A stretch of 64,000 bases of DNA from Telopea speciosissima. Taxonomy: Eukaryota > Streptophyta > Magnoliopsida > Proteales > Proteaceae. The position numbers and the translations under genes were made by a program. Positions 36,535 through 47,650 of the stretch are shown here, one piece after another; the stretch's first letter is position 1; each line of letters begins with the position of its first letter. The notes under the pieces were generated by a model. It worked only from the letters and a program-made list of their open reading frames with translations. It was not told the DNA's origin and did no database searches. The stretch covers positions 70,159,871-70,223,870 of the forward strand of contig NC_057918.1 in NCBI RefSeq assembly GCF_018873765.1, read 5' to 3'.

Positions 36535-37463
36535 CTAAGGATGATGCCGATTAGGTTTCAGTTGATGCAAAGGAGCCTCTCCGGTATTCAGAGCCACACC
36601 ATCGGCATTTAGAGCCACGCCATCGGGGAGAGAAGGGCCATCAGTGACTTGGTCCAAGGGAGTGCAAAGGTTGGAGTCATGCCCGAAGGATTTGCAGGCC
36701 AAACATTGCAGCGGCTTCCAATCATAATGCACCTCTTGTTCGAAAGAGTAATCCTCCCCTTCTTTCACCGTGATAAAAGTGGGCAGGGTTCTTGCGTTGA
36801 GACTTGTACACAAATCCTCGCAAAGGCCAGCCTATCCTTTCGCATGGTCCTCACATCAAAGAACAAGGGCTTGCCCAAAACAGAACCCAAGGAACTCAAA
36901 CCATCAGTACACCAGTAATGGAGAGGCAATCCAGGCAAAGAAATCCAGAGAGGCATCGTGGAGAGGTCCATACGCCTGAGTTGCAAGTGACAGTGCTATT
37001 GTCGGAGGAATATGGGCTTCTTTCCAACTAGCCAAGGGCCTCCCTCGAGTGCGCAGACCTTGTCAAGGGCAGAGGAGAATTTGAAGATAAAAAACCCATT
37101 GTCCAAAAGAAAGGTATCCAGATTTCCCTGAAGTCTCCATTGTTTGGAGAGGGAAACCTTGACGATATGGAAGGGCGGACGGGAGCCGAGAAAGTTTCCA
37201 ACGAGACAATTCTCCTACAACTTAGCTTCAAATTCCAGAACATCCGGAGGGCAAAGGGCCACCTTGTTCGAGCCTTCCGAAGGAGCAACGAAATGGAGAG
37301 GCAGTCCATCAGAAGAAGATGCAGAGGCAGAGTTGAAAAGGACTTCCAAGAGGAGAGGGGTTGGGAAACAGGCGGAGAGGAGGGATGGGGGGAAGAGGAA
37401 GGAGCAGCAGGGCTGCAAGAAGGAGACGTCATCCCCAAGAGAGAAGCAAAAGAGGAGAAGCAA
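36535..37463 (-). pseudogene. LINE 1 ORF1 (DUF4283 and CCHC knuckle), frameshifted
   Basis: Minus-strand pieces in changing frames give NKVALCPPDVLEFEAKL, then CALEGGPWLVGKK, then PLWISLPGLPLHYW and DRLAFARICVQV. A knuckle of form CX2CX4HX4C follows at 36664-36705 (CLACKSFGHDSNLC). The order equals that of the ORF1 at 8340-9200, so both come from related L1 families. ORF1 binds element RNA. At least two frame changes and a stop (after EFEAKL) disable it. Confidence 0.8.
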
Positions 37464-37566
37464 GATCAGGCCGACGGAGAAGCAGTGCAGCTTCGAGCAG
37501 CGTCAACATGCTCCTACCACTCTGAAGTCATATTCGCGATACCAAGATCTAAGAATAGTTGGAAAT

Positions 37567-37582
37567 GAGACACCATCGTATT
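37567..37582. repeat. Right target-site duplication of LINE 1
   Basis: Sixteen bases identical to 31955-31970. After it the copia frame resumes with TTTCCCTTACGAGATG, coding for the FPLRD that follows the pre-integrase motif. Confidence 0.95.
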
Positions 37583-37843
37583 ACTTTTCCCTTACGAGAT
37601 GTTTTTTGGAGTCCGTCTTTATTTTCATTACTTTATTATGATATTTGGGATCTTTATTGTGTCCAGAATCTGTTTAGTTTTATGAATTTTGCTACATTTG
37701 TTGACGATCATTCATGTCTAACTTGGTAATATTTGTTGACAGATCGTTCAAATTTTGTATGTCTTTCATTTTTTTTATAATTAAATAAAAATTCAATTTG
37801 ATGCTTCGATTGAAGTTTTTTGCTCTGATAATGTCATAATGCC
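37583..37843 (+). pseudogene. Copia integrase core, first part
   Basis: Frames give FPLRDV, then FATFVDDHSCLTW (about 37688-37726), the first catalytic-aspartate region of copia integrase, then NKNSI, FDASIEVF and SDN (about 37780-37835), approaching the second aspartate. LINE 2 interrupts at 37844, and the copia frame resumes at about 55981 with LEYTQNALSSF. Confidence 0.8.
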
Positions 37844-40097
37844 TTTTTTTTTTTGGTGAATAAAAATTATATTTACAAAGCCCGAGAGGGGCGAGAGGGA
37901 GAGAGAGGGGGAGGGGGAATATACAAAGGGGGAAAAAAGAGGGAGGGGGAGATCCTGATCCCAATTAAGGGGGGGAAAGGGGGCGTAACAGAGCACTTTC
38001 TAAACCCCAGGAAACAACAATATGCCTGTTCCTTGGGGAATCCAAAAGGGCCTTGTGAGGCAAAAAAATGAGCTTAGAGGAGACATCCCAAAAGATGGCT
38101 TTCCAAATCAAGTCAAAAGAGCGAGAGTTGGTCCATCTCCTCAGGTTCCTCTCCATCCAAATGTGATAAAGTGTAGCGCCAAACACAAGCTTGCCAATAG
38201 TGTCGTAGGTGGTGCATCCAGGGAAAGTCATAACCAACCAAAGCCACTCTCGTGCGAAGGGGAGGAGACTCCTACTGCGAGGCCAGATGAACGAAAGGGC
38301 TTATTTCCAGATGGTGGATGTAAAAGGGCAAGCGAAAAAAAGGTGGTCAATGTCTTCGGAACCATTCCAACAGAAAATGCAAGATAGGGAGACAAGGATT
38401 CTTCTGTGAGAGAGGAAGGCTTGGGTTGGGAGGCAAAGGTTAAGGGTTCTCCAGGCAAGGAAGCTGTGGCGGGGGATGTGACCTTTGAACCAGACTAGCT
38501 TGTGCCAAAGGACAGTAGGGGCTTGAGGCCTAACTAGGTTCCAGGCAGATTTAAAGCTAAAGAGGCCATTGTTGGAGGGAAGCCAAGAAACCTTGTCCGC
38601 AAGACCAAGGCGGGGGGGAGGGAATTCCAGATCATGGAGAGGGGGGGGGGGGGGCTAAGAGGGGAGGGGGGGGACCAAGTGCCATGAGAGATGATGGAGG
38701 AAAGAGGGGCTGATGTTGGGATCCTGGAGGAGTAAATTGCCCTAGTTCCAAATAAGTCATAGAGAAATCCAGTGGGGTGCCAGGGGTCAAGCCATAAGGA
38801 TATAGAGGATCCATCAGCAATAGAGGAGGAAATGGCTGAGAGAGCCAAAGGACGAAGGAGGAGAATTTTGCGCCAGATCCAAGAAGAATCCTTGGGGATG
38901 GAGACAGTCCAAATGGAGTCGTTTATGAGGAAATGAGAATAGACCCAATGGACCCAAATGGAGTCATGCTTAGTGGAGATTTTCCAAATAAGCTTCAGAA
39001 TTCCCGCAGTGTTGGAGTCCCGGATACGGCAAATGCCAAGACTTCCCTCGGATTTGGGAAGGCAGATAGATTTCCATCTGACCGGGTGGAGGAATCTGGA
39101 GGATTCTTTCCCTTTCCAGAGGAAAGCAGCAAAAAGGGACTCCATAGCTTTGATGGTTGCTTTAGGAATGACAAAGATGCCGCACCAATAGATGTAAGAG
39201 GATTGGAGCACTGATCTAATGCATTCAACCCTACCCGCATAGGAGAGAAGCCTGCCCTTCTAGAGTTGGAGACGCTTGCGGATAATGTCAAGCATGGAGT
39301 GCAATGGTAGCTGGAGAGCCTAGCAGGGATAAGAGGAAGGCCAAGGTATTTCACTAGGAGGGAGCCCAGAGAGAAGCCAGTGAGACAGAGGAGGCAGCCT
39401 TTGTCAAGCTCTGAGACACCAGAGAGGAAGAGTTTGGATTTAAGGAGGTTTATACGAAGCCCTGAGAGACTCTCGAAGAGGTTAAGGGAGGACATGATGG
39501 CAGAGATGGATGAGGGGGAAGCTTTGGAAAAGATCATAAGATCGTCCACAAAGGCCAGGTGGGTGAGGTTTAGATGCTTGCATTTGGGGAGGGGGGAGAT
39601 AAGATGTAGGTCAGTTTTGGCTAGGATGCTCCTAGAAAGGACTTCTAAAGCCAAGGAAAAGAGAAAGGGAGAAAGAGGGCATCCCTGACGAATTCCAACT
39701 TTGGATTGGAAAAAACTGACAGGGGCGTTCACAATAATCGAGAAAGAGGGGGTGGAAATGCATGCTAGAATCCAACGGATGAAAGCTGGGGGAAAACCCA
39801 TTTGTGAGAGCACATTGCAGATGAAGTCCCATCTAAGGGAGTCAAAACCTTTGTGAAGATCGATCTTCATAAGGGCAGCGGGAGAGTGGGATTTTCGGTC
39901 AAAGGCACACACAATTTTAGAGCATAGGATAATGTTATCTGTAATGCTTCTGTCAACGATGAAAGCAGATTGATTGGGGCTGACCAAGGAGGGAATGACT
40001 AGCTGGATTCTATTTGCCAGGATTTTGGCAATGAACTTGTAGAGGAGGTTGCAAAGGGAAATGGGTCTAAAATCAGAAAGAGAGGATGCTCCATCTT
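37844..40097 (-). pseudogene. LINE 2, 3' portion: reverse transcriptase palm to zf-RVT and A-tail
   Basis: The A-tail appears as T(11) at 37844-37854. Reading toward lower coordinates from 40097, the reverse transcriptase resumes with KDGASSLSDFRP. It continues in one open frame (39987-38995) with KIDLHKGFDSLRWDF, VGIRQGCPLSPFLF and the catalytic FVDDLMIF at 39541-39552, which keeps both aspartates. Frames then shift near 39250. The connection region (39211-38534) and zinc-binding tail (38458-37965, with YHIWMERNLRRW) follow. The missing 5' part lies at 55034-55980, on the other side of the viral block. Confidence 0.85.
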
Positions 40098-40181
40098 TGA
40101 TACCATTTCATACTTCATACTAAACCTCTTATGATCTTACAACACACACGGACTTAAATAAACCTGTTATGATCTTACAAC

Positions 40182-40918
40182 CATAGTTCGAGAACTCATT
40201 TCCTTTTGGTATTTCGGGCTGACCGAAATATCCGAAATATTCGAAATTTCGGATTTTTCTGGTATGTTTCGATAGGTCATTTTGGTGGGTTTTCGGCCAA
40301 GTTAAGGCCTGAAACTTCATGGAAACCCTATTTTAGGCTATATAAACACATTTAAATGTTCAAATTGCAAAAATAGTCACCCAAAATGGTGTTTTGGATG
40401 TGCACCATTGATTGGCAACGTACGGTCGAACCCTAATGTATAACTTAGTTAATTACACATTTACACATACACATTGTACATTAAACAAGTAAATTGACTT
40501 GGAACTAAGTTGGAAACATAATGACTCATAAGTTAAGTCATAAATCATAATATTAAGTACATAAGACATCAAGTCAATAACAAGTTAACAAATAACAACT
40601 TAAGAGTTAAGATTTAAGAAGATGATATCAAACATTCCAAATCACAATATGTTAATCACCTTCAAAAACCAAGCAAAAGTGCAAAACCAGAGCTGTTTCT
40701 CAGTCTCGACCGAGACTGAAGAAACATGTTCATTTATATAAAGCAATTTCTCGAGAAACTCAAAATCTCGCGAAATTTTGAAAAAATCTTGAGATATCTC
40801 AAAATTTCGAGAATTTCGATCGAATTTTTGTATTTTTTTTATTCGAGGTGGCATTTCGTTTCGAGGAGGTCGAAATATCCGAAATCTCGATCGAGATTTC
40901 GCGAGATTTTGAACTATG
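40182..40918 (+). mobile_element. hAT-like non-autonomous element, copy B, with perfect 8-bp duplication
   Basis: The left terminus is CATAGTTCGAGAA and the right terminus is the reverse complement of CATAGTTCAAAATCTCGCG. CTTACAAC flanks it exactly at 40174-40181 and 40919-40926. The other arm of the viral palindrome lacks the insert and has one CTTACAAC-equivalent, so this is a confirmed empty site. The length is 737 bp and there is no transposase. The interior is rich in CGAAATATC/CGAGATTTCG motifs. An 8-bp duplication and CA..TG ends fit the hAT superfamily. Confidence 0.9.
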
Positions 40919-41157
40919 CTTACAACACACACGCACTTAAAAATATTTGGAATCCACCGACACACACAGACTTATTACAACCACAAATACCAACTTTAGA
41001 ATTACAAACTTTAGGCTTTAAAACACAACCACAACTTCAATAAAAGAGACTGACAGCAGACCGACAGCTTGTCACAAAAATCTTCAAAGCTAATCCGAAT
41101 TAGAAGAGTGTGCACGAGCTTCGAGGTAGTGATCCACTTCATGTTCCACGTGTTGCA

Positions 41158-41688
41158 TCATGATATGATGAATGACAGGGTGGTGGAGATGAATAGTATT
41201 GGCATCCCATGCTGTATGAGTGGTATTGATAAGGATATGGGAGGTATGGTGGCGGGGTCCACCTGGTTCTTAGCGCACATGGTGTGCATGAACTGTCTCC
41301 AACGCTCCCTACTGGCATCATTGGTGTCGCGTCGAGCAAATAGGTCATCATCAGAAGTTCCAAGGATGGAAAAGGTGGGACTGTAGGCGATAAGATGATG
41401 GTCTAAGATGGGCGGTTTAACAAGAGCTGGATGGATATAATCAACAGGGCAGTGGAACAAGATGGTGACAAAGAAATGATCACGGGGTGGGCTAGACAGG
41501 AGATTGATCCAATGAGGAATAGGAGCAAATAGCTGGAGAAATCTTGCAAAGTGGGATGGAACAGCAAGACGGAAAAGGATATTGGTCCAGGATGGGACAC
41601 GGTATACTGAAGAGGTTTGCCGGAGGTAATGGATGAGGGCATTAATGGAGAAACACATAGCAATCTTATGGACTACCAAAAGGTGCAA
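41158..41688 (-). pseudogene. Left pararetrovirus copy: 3'-terminal region after RNase H
   Basis: A 176-codon frame on the minus strand matches the plus-strand region at 54184-54780 of the other copy. It contains HLLVVHKIAMCF and HFFVTILFHCP. I know no function for this domain. It follows the RNase H domain with only a stop at 41827-41829 and short sequence between, so it may be the C-terminal part of the polyprotein or a separate downstream frame. Confidence 0.55.
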
Positions 41689-41826
41689 AAAGAATACTAC
41701 AAATTCTTTTTCAAAGCTGAAATAGTGGGTGATGGTAAATAGGGTAAGGTAGGGATGATCCGGGTGACAAACTTGCCAATCATAGGTAAGGCCATATTTA
41801 TGGGTAAGGACGGCAAGAAGGGATTG

Positions 41827-43410
41827 TTAGGTTTGGGTGTTGTAGCTGGTCATTGTTCTTCCTGAAATATCAGAATAAATTTCAGGGGAGAGAGTGGGTA
41901 ACAAAGAGGTAAGGTCAGGTGCTGGGGGTGGTAATGGCTGCGCTGAGGGACCTAGATCTTGAGAAGTTGAGGGACGAGACCGGGCTGAAGGCCAGAGGGG
42001 CATACAGAGTATGGGAATGGTAGAGTGGATAGGGACCTTGGTGCGGGATAAGAAATCTGCTAAAGCATTTTCTTTTCCCTTGATGTGTTTGACCTTGAAT
42101 GACCATTGAGAGAACCATTGTGCCCATCTGAGGAGTTGTGGTTCTGGGAGAACCTTTTGCTTGAATTGAAGAATTCTGGGGAAAGATGACATGTCCATTT
42201 CAATCCAGAAGGTGTGGCCAATGAGATAAAATTGGAATTTTTCAATGCCTCGGCGAACTGCCAGTATCTCTTTGAAAGTGGAATGGTAATGGCGTTCAGC
42301 GGGTTTAAACTGTGCACTTCTGTATCCACACACTTTTCGGGTTCCATTATGAAGTTCTTCAAGCAATACTGCTGCCCATTGGTCATCGCTGGCATCTGTT
42401 TGAAGAATGCGGAGCCCATTTGAAGGAATCTGTAGGGAAGGCAGCCGTTGGGCTATCTGCTTGAGTGCCTGGACTGCTTGGGTATGTTCAGAAGACCAGG
42501 GAGGTGAGGTCTGTTTGAGGAGCTTGTTGAGTGGTCCAGTGTACCGGGTTTGATTAGGGATAAACTCGGTCATGTAATTAACAATTCCAAGGAATCGTTG
42601 GAGCTGAGGTATAGTGAACGGACCATCTGAAAATTCCAGCAGAGATTTGCCAATGTGCAGCTGGAGATCATATGTACCGTTGGTAATGATAACTCCAAGA
42701 AAGTTAACTTTAGAGACTCCAATTTCCATCTTCTTGGCAGAGAGCATGATACCATGTTGTATGGTGATGTCAAGAAACTGGGACGAAAGCTGTTGGTATT
42801 CTTCCTCGTTTTTGGAAAAGAGGAGAATATCATCTATATAAATGAGAGCATGCTTCTGAATGGGTGCATAACTGTGCATCATCGCCTTCTGGAAGAGAGA
42901 GGGAGCAACCTTGAGGCCAAAAGACATAACATTCCAATGAAAATGGTGGCTTGGGATGCAGAATCCAGTTTTAGGACGATCATCTGGGAAGATATCGAGT
43001 TCCCAAAATCCTGCTTTTAAGTCGAATTTACTGAAGACTGTGGCTCCAGCAAGTTAAAGCATGAGAGCTGGCCGAGTTGGCAGTGGGAATTTGTCATCAG
43101 TCAAGAAAGCATTGAGAGGCTGATAGTTGATGACAAGTCGAAGTTTCCCACGAGTTTGTTTAGCTCGCTTGTTGACATAAAAAGCGTCGCATGCCCAGGG
43201 GAATGAAGTTGGTTCAATGACGCCTTGGGCTTGTAAAAGGGTGACTTCTTCTTGAGCCAGCGCAAGATGGTCTGGATTCATTCCAGCATGGCTGGCTTTA
43301 GTGGGATTGGCATCCTCATTCTTCTTGAAGGGAAGTTTGATGAAAAACTGGGAGTTCTTCCACAACGGGTGATCACACTTTTCAAGGAATTCCGTATGGA
43401 GAGTCAACAC
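41827..43410 (-). pseudogene. Left pararetrovirus copy: reverse transcriptase and RNase H
   Basis: On the minus strand the frame enters the reverse transcriptase at 43410 (TRGKLRLVINYQPLN), meets a stop at 43054-43056, and reopens as a 366-codon frame from 42927. It includes the fingers-palm segment, the catalytic YIDD at 42829-42840, a connection with LGVIITNGTYDLQLH, and an RNase H domain with LQTDASDDQWAAVL. A Pro/Ser-rich tail ends at TAA 41827-41829. This enzyme would copy viral RNA to DNA. The stop at 43054 is shared with the other copy (52807-52809). Confidence 0.9.
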
Positions 43411-44297
43411 AACAGTGAGAAATCAATCGGTGCTTGAGATCTGTAAACGTAATTATGAGAAAAAGGTTGGGGACAGTAGTCCAGGGAAGAAACTGCTTCT
43501 TATAGGTCAGACCTTTGGCATTCCATTGTAAAGAAGGAAACTGACTGTGGAGGTCAAAACCGATAAGCGCATCGCGACCAGGGAGAGAGGATCCTAAGAC
43601 TCTATGGCTGATGGTTAAAGTGGGGAAGATTTTGAACTTGATAGGGGCTTTTGAAATGAGGTCGACGGCAAAGGTTTTGCCATCCGCTGCGGTGAAATAT
43701 TGTTTATGGGATTTCCAACCAGAAGAGGGTAGCATATGAGGGGCTAAAATGGTCATAGTGGCGCCGGTATCAAAATAGCCTATGATTTTAACCGAGCGGT
43801 CCCATGAAGTGGGGACTATGTACAAAGGGGCCAGGGGGGAGAGAAACTCTAGTAGTTGGAAGAGCAGGTAAAGGTAGGGGGGATAAAGGGTAGACGGGTT
43901 CAAATCCGTCAGACTCGGAGTCTGGATCAGATTCTGTGTCTGAGAACTATTCTTCCAGTGCAAATAGGAGATCTGGTGAAAAGTCCTCATCAAAAGAGTA
44001 AAGAGACTCTATGTCTGCATCTGGATCATCGGTGGCATCAAATTGGGTCAGCATGTGCAAGAGCTTTGCCTTCTTCTGTTTGTCAGGGCAATTTTTGGCA
44101 AAATGGCCTTTCTTTCCACAAGAAAAGCACTTATCAGAAGTTTTTCCCCTAAACTTCTTGCGCTTGAAATCCTTGTATCTTTTGCCTTTTTGTTGCCTAT
44201 GAGAAGGACGAGAACATTGATGCTTATGAGAAGTAGATTTGTTTCTGCGAAAGCGAGCAACATGAGACTGCTTCTTCGTGGGGCAATTGTAGATCTA
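43382..44297 (-). pseudogene. Left pararetrovirus copy: CCHC knuckle and aspartic protease
   Basis: A CX2CX4HX4C knuckle (CFSCGKKGHFAKNC) lies at 44088-44129, at the end of the coat domain. An aspartic protease follows with DTGA at 43760-43771. Breaks relative to the right copy are a stop at 44295-44297, a stop near 43951, an extra base in a C-run near 43835, and an extra base near 43395. Because of these, no single frame spans the region. Confidence 0.85.
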
Positions 44298-45803
44298 GTC
44301 CTTGCACTTGATCTTTAAATAAGAATTATCACAAGTGTCTTTCAACTTCTCCATAGTCTTTTCCCATGTTTTGAAGAATTGTTGTTGGTCACAAAGCTTC
44401 TGGAGGGCAGTTTGAATTTCCTGGTACAATCGACCAAGGGTGACTTGATGCAACTGACTTTCGATATGCAGATTTTTTAGGGCATCCTTTCCCAAAGGGT
44501 CGGGAAAAGAATTCAGAAAGACTTGCTTCATTTTTACATCATCAATTCCTCCAAGAATATAGAAACGATCTACCATGCGAGTGAAGTGTTTTTCCAGGTC
44601 AGGCTTTTTGAAAGAACAACATTTCATCTGGAAATATTCTTCACAGGCTTTGATCCTGTTGCTGTCAAGGGGGCCGATAAATTCATTATAGAGTTGGAAA
44701 ACGAACTCATCGGCTCCTAGTTGGACCCGTTGTAACTGGCGGTATGGGCTAAGGGACATGTACCATTCACGGAGAGTGCCGTGTGTCCGGGCTAAAAATT
44801 TGGTAATAGCCGTTCGCGGGGTAACACCGTCTTGAAGCATTTCAGCAGTCAACCAAGCATGAAATTCAGAAATTTTATTGGGCCACTGGTGGAATGGGGT
44901 GCCATCAAAAGTGAACAATTGCTTTTGATCATGGTTCTGGAAAGGTTGGTAATTTGGAAGGGGAACATGTTGAGGGATATCCTAGGGGGTATTTTCTCCT
45001 TCATCTGAAAGGGGTTCAGTAGTAACACCAGTTCCTTGTTGATTCTGGTTCTGGTTCTGGGGATCATCTGCTGTAGCCGGAAAAACAGGGTTCAAATCCT
45101 CGGATCCAAGAAAGGATTCAAACAAGTCAGAAACAGAGTCAATGGGTTCTTGTAAAGAAAGTACAGGGACTTTATGCCTAGAGGTAGAGGAAAGCTGTTT
45201 GAGGAAGGTACTCAACGAGTTAGAGTTGGTTGCCGGGAGTAATGGAGAACATGCCGGCTGAGTGGACTGTGGTTTGGCTGGGGGAATATAGGGAACAAAC
45301 GGAGGACGTCGGGGAGTGCTGGGGTGACTGGGTTGGAAAGTAGGTTGGGAATAATATTGATATGGCTTGAAAAATTCCAGTGAACTCTGCTGAGGTTGTC
45401 GCTGAGGAGAACCTTGCGACACAGATCTGGAAGAAGTTGATGAAGATCGTGAGGACTTCCTTTGTCCCAACCGTCTCTGGTCCTGCTGTAATTCTTTTAG
45501 TAGTTCTATCGGAAAACTGTGATGTGGCGGTGAAGCCGCATATTCAATGACAGGAGGGAAGTCAGGATAATAAGGACCACTAGAGGGATGAAGTGGAGCC
45601 TGAGCCCAACTGAGTTGTTCTTCCAATCTTTTCTTTTTTTTTTTCTCTTGTAGAGATGAGAGTAGATGCATAAGCAACATCTTTGACAGTGGTTGCAATA
45701 TGGATGAGCTCTTGGTGCAGAGCATCAATCTTTCCTTTAAGATATGCAACGTCCAATTCTTGCTTTTGTAAGACCAATGTGTTGTGCTCCTGATGAGCCA
45801 CAA
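44298..45803 (-). pseudogene. Left pararetrovirus copy: capsid (coat) protein region
   Basis: The frame from 44918 to 44295 begins FTFDGTPFHQWPNKISEF and carries the Caulimoviridae coat-domain sequence with YNEFIGPL and DRFYILGGIDD. It is preceded in the same frame by a Ser/Pro/Gln-rich acidic region (45803-44982). A stop at 44982-44984 separates the two. Coat protein would package the DNA genome. The right copy has the same domain at 50900-51480. Confidence 0.85.
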
Positions 45804-46641
45804 TCTTTTGGAGATATTGATTCTGAACTATGGCATTCTCAGCTTGCCAGTTAAGCTGAGCCTCAACAGAAGTATTCTTGGGTCTCTGCCCATTATGATC
45901 AACTGTATTGGGAGGAGTGACTTTCCATCGATGCATGCGCTGGTCTAGGTCTTCATAATCAGCAGCAGTAGGGAAATTCTTGCTGATGGAAGCCGAACCA
46001 CTTCCACCGCCAGTACCCAGCATATAACAGGGGGTTGGTGGCGTTGGTGGAACAGGAGGTTCTTGAGGAGTACATCGAGAAGGTGGAGGTGCTGGAGGAG
46101 CCGGAGGAGAGCAGCAACCTAATGAACAAGGTTTGTTGTTGCCATACTCGACAATAAACTGGTACTTGCCGGGATCATCTCCAAGGGGGCCAACATTTGG
46201 GCAACCTTGCTGGTAGCGCTGCAATAAGGGATCTGGAGACTTTTTTTTCTGGGACTTTCGTCGCCTAGGGGGTTCATCATCATCATCAGACTGAGTACAG
46301 TCAGGACAATCACAGATATCGAACCATTTGTGGCCTGTAGAGCTTTGAAAGCGGTAGACAGGATTTCCTTGTGCATCAAAGGAAGTGATCGACACTTGGG
46401 GCAATCTGGCCGGAATGTCTGTAGGAAAAAGGGGGGTAGCAGGGGCCATGTCTACTGGCTTGGGAAAAGTTACCTGAGTTCTGCCTGCTTCAAGACTCTT
46501 GTAAGTGGGATCTATTGATACAAGCGGGGGAGTCGCTATTTCAATAAATCTGGACTCATACGCTGTGATCCATGAGTCTGGGATGAGCGTGACAAGATTG
46601 GAATGACTCAACTGTCTAGGAACATGAGTCACAGTAGGCAT
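45580..46641 (-). pseudogene. Left pararetrovirus copy: region between movement and coat domains
   Basis: A 353-codon frame overlaps the end of the movement-protein frame by 13 bases (ATG 46639-46641). It holds a Cys-rich segment (FDICDCPDCTQSDDDDEPP), a Pro-rich segment (CCSPPAPPAPPPSRC) and a Gln/Glu/Lys-rich stretch that could form a coiled coil. The frame shifts near 45630, in an A-run one base longer than the one in the right copy. Only the last ~125 bases are present in the right copy. I do not know the function; part may be virion-associated. Confidence 0.65.
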
Positions 46642-47402
46642 TCTGTTGAGTCAATATGAAGGAATAGGGCAGAGTCATTACTGGTATGACCAGTATGAAG
46701 GTCAAAAGCATGATTTTGAAGACGGTAGCAGATCTGGTAGTGCAAGGTAGCCACTATTGCAAATTCAACTTGGGGTGCTCCAGTGATGTGAACCAAGAAC
46801 TGCCATGCCGTAGGAAGATTGGGATCCAGCAGAGAAACATTATAGTTGGGGTACAGGGTATAGAAAACTGTACCATCATTCAGAGTGGACTGGACATTGG
46901 TAATAGTCGCATGTGGATATTGCTTGAATCTGGTATCCAGGAGATCTAGTTTCATTGCCATAGGGAGTCCTTTGCGACCATGTAGAGTGAGGGTCATCTT
47001 GACAGCTCCAAGATGGAGATGGGTGTAACCCAGTGCAAGCCATTGGTGGATGAGATCCGGGGGAATCTCAATTGGAAAATACTATTGAGCTCCAGAGGCG
47101 GTAACTTGATTCTGAGAGAAAGGTGAAGCTTGGACATACTCCTTAAGGTCAGAAGTTTTTTTAGGAGCAAGGAGAGTTTTGAACTTTTTTGTAATGGAAG
47201 TTGGGTTTTGAGGGAAAACATCATAGGGATTGATGATCGGGAAGTTGGTTGGATGAATTTGTTGATCAGCTGGTGTATAGCTAATCTCATAAAGATAGTC
47301 TACTTTAGCTGCATGGGATTGAGGGAATGTAACTGAAGAAGAACTAGGAACAGAGGACCGAGAAGATCTAGAGGACGAGGAGCGGGGTGGTTCCAAAGCC
47401 AT
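46629..47402 (-). pseudogene. Left pararetrovirus copy: 30K-type movement protein
   Basis: The frame begins at ATG 47402 with a Ser/Arg-rich leader and continues in the same register through a stop at 47082-47084 to a TGA at 46629-46631. The second part has TLHGRKGLP, LLDTRF, a GTVFYTLYPN segment and VATLHYQICYRL, the pattern of the Caulimoviridae movement protein that opens plasmodesmata. Its place ahead of coat, protease, reverse transcriptase and RNase H matches Petuvirus and Florendovirus genomes. It is absent from the right copy. Confidence 0.8.
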
Positions 47403-47409
47403 ATGGGAG

Positions 47410-47638
47410 GTTAGGAGTTAGGAGTCAGTTTCCTAGTCTAAGTTAGTTACTTATTTTAGATTAGGCTTAGTTTCCTTTTCCTTTTATGATTGTAATGGTT
47501 TTATTATAAATAAGATACTTGAGGGAGGAAGCAAAACAACACATACGGCTCCTCCCCTTGCGGCTACTCTTCTCCTCTTCTTTCTTCTCTCTTTTCTCCA
47601 CTCTAAGGTTACTGGTTACAGGTCCTAGGCTTTCTACA
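47410..47638 (+). repeat. Left LTR, truncated at its 5' side
   Basis: It is a direct repeat of 49927-50155 and ends with CTTTCTACA before the primer site. The TATA box TATAAATA sits at 47505-47512. The first ~86 bases of the LTR are missing. The seven bases 47403-47409 join it to the first codon of the left viral copy. Confidence 0.9.
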
Positions 47639-47650
47639 TGGTATCAAAGC
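47639..47650 (+). promoter_or_regulatory. tRNA-Met primer-binding site
   Basis: TGGTATCAAAGC directly follows the CA end of the left LTR and differs by one base from the usual TGGTATCAGAGC. Confidence 0.85.

Larger units (their letters stand above)
31971..37566 (-). mobile_element. LINE 1: apparently full-length L1-type LINE with perfect 16-bp target duplication
   Basis: The element is 5.6 kb on the minus strand. Its 5' end at 37566 and its A-tail at 31971-31977 directly abut the two 16-bp duplications. ORF1 (DUF4283 plus knuckle) and ORF2 (endonuclease, reverse transcriptase, C-terminal zinc domain) are in the usual order. Stops and frameshifts in both, and loss of an acidic residue in the catalytic FADD box, show that it is dead. 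The host sequence is the decayed copia element. The perfect duplication indicates insertion by target-primed reverse transcription and a fairly young age compared with the host copia. Confidence 0.93.

Noticed and set aside
41403..47336. Overlapping opposite-strand frames across the viral copies (for example 42655-43020 and 46686-46949)
   Set aside because: They are shadows of the viral coding frames on the other strand.
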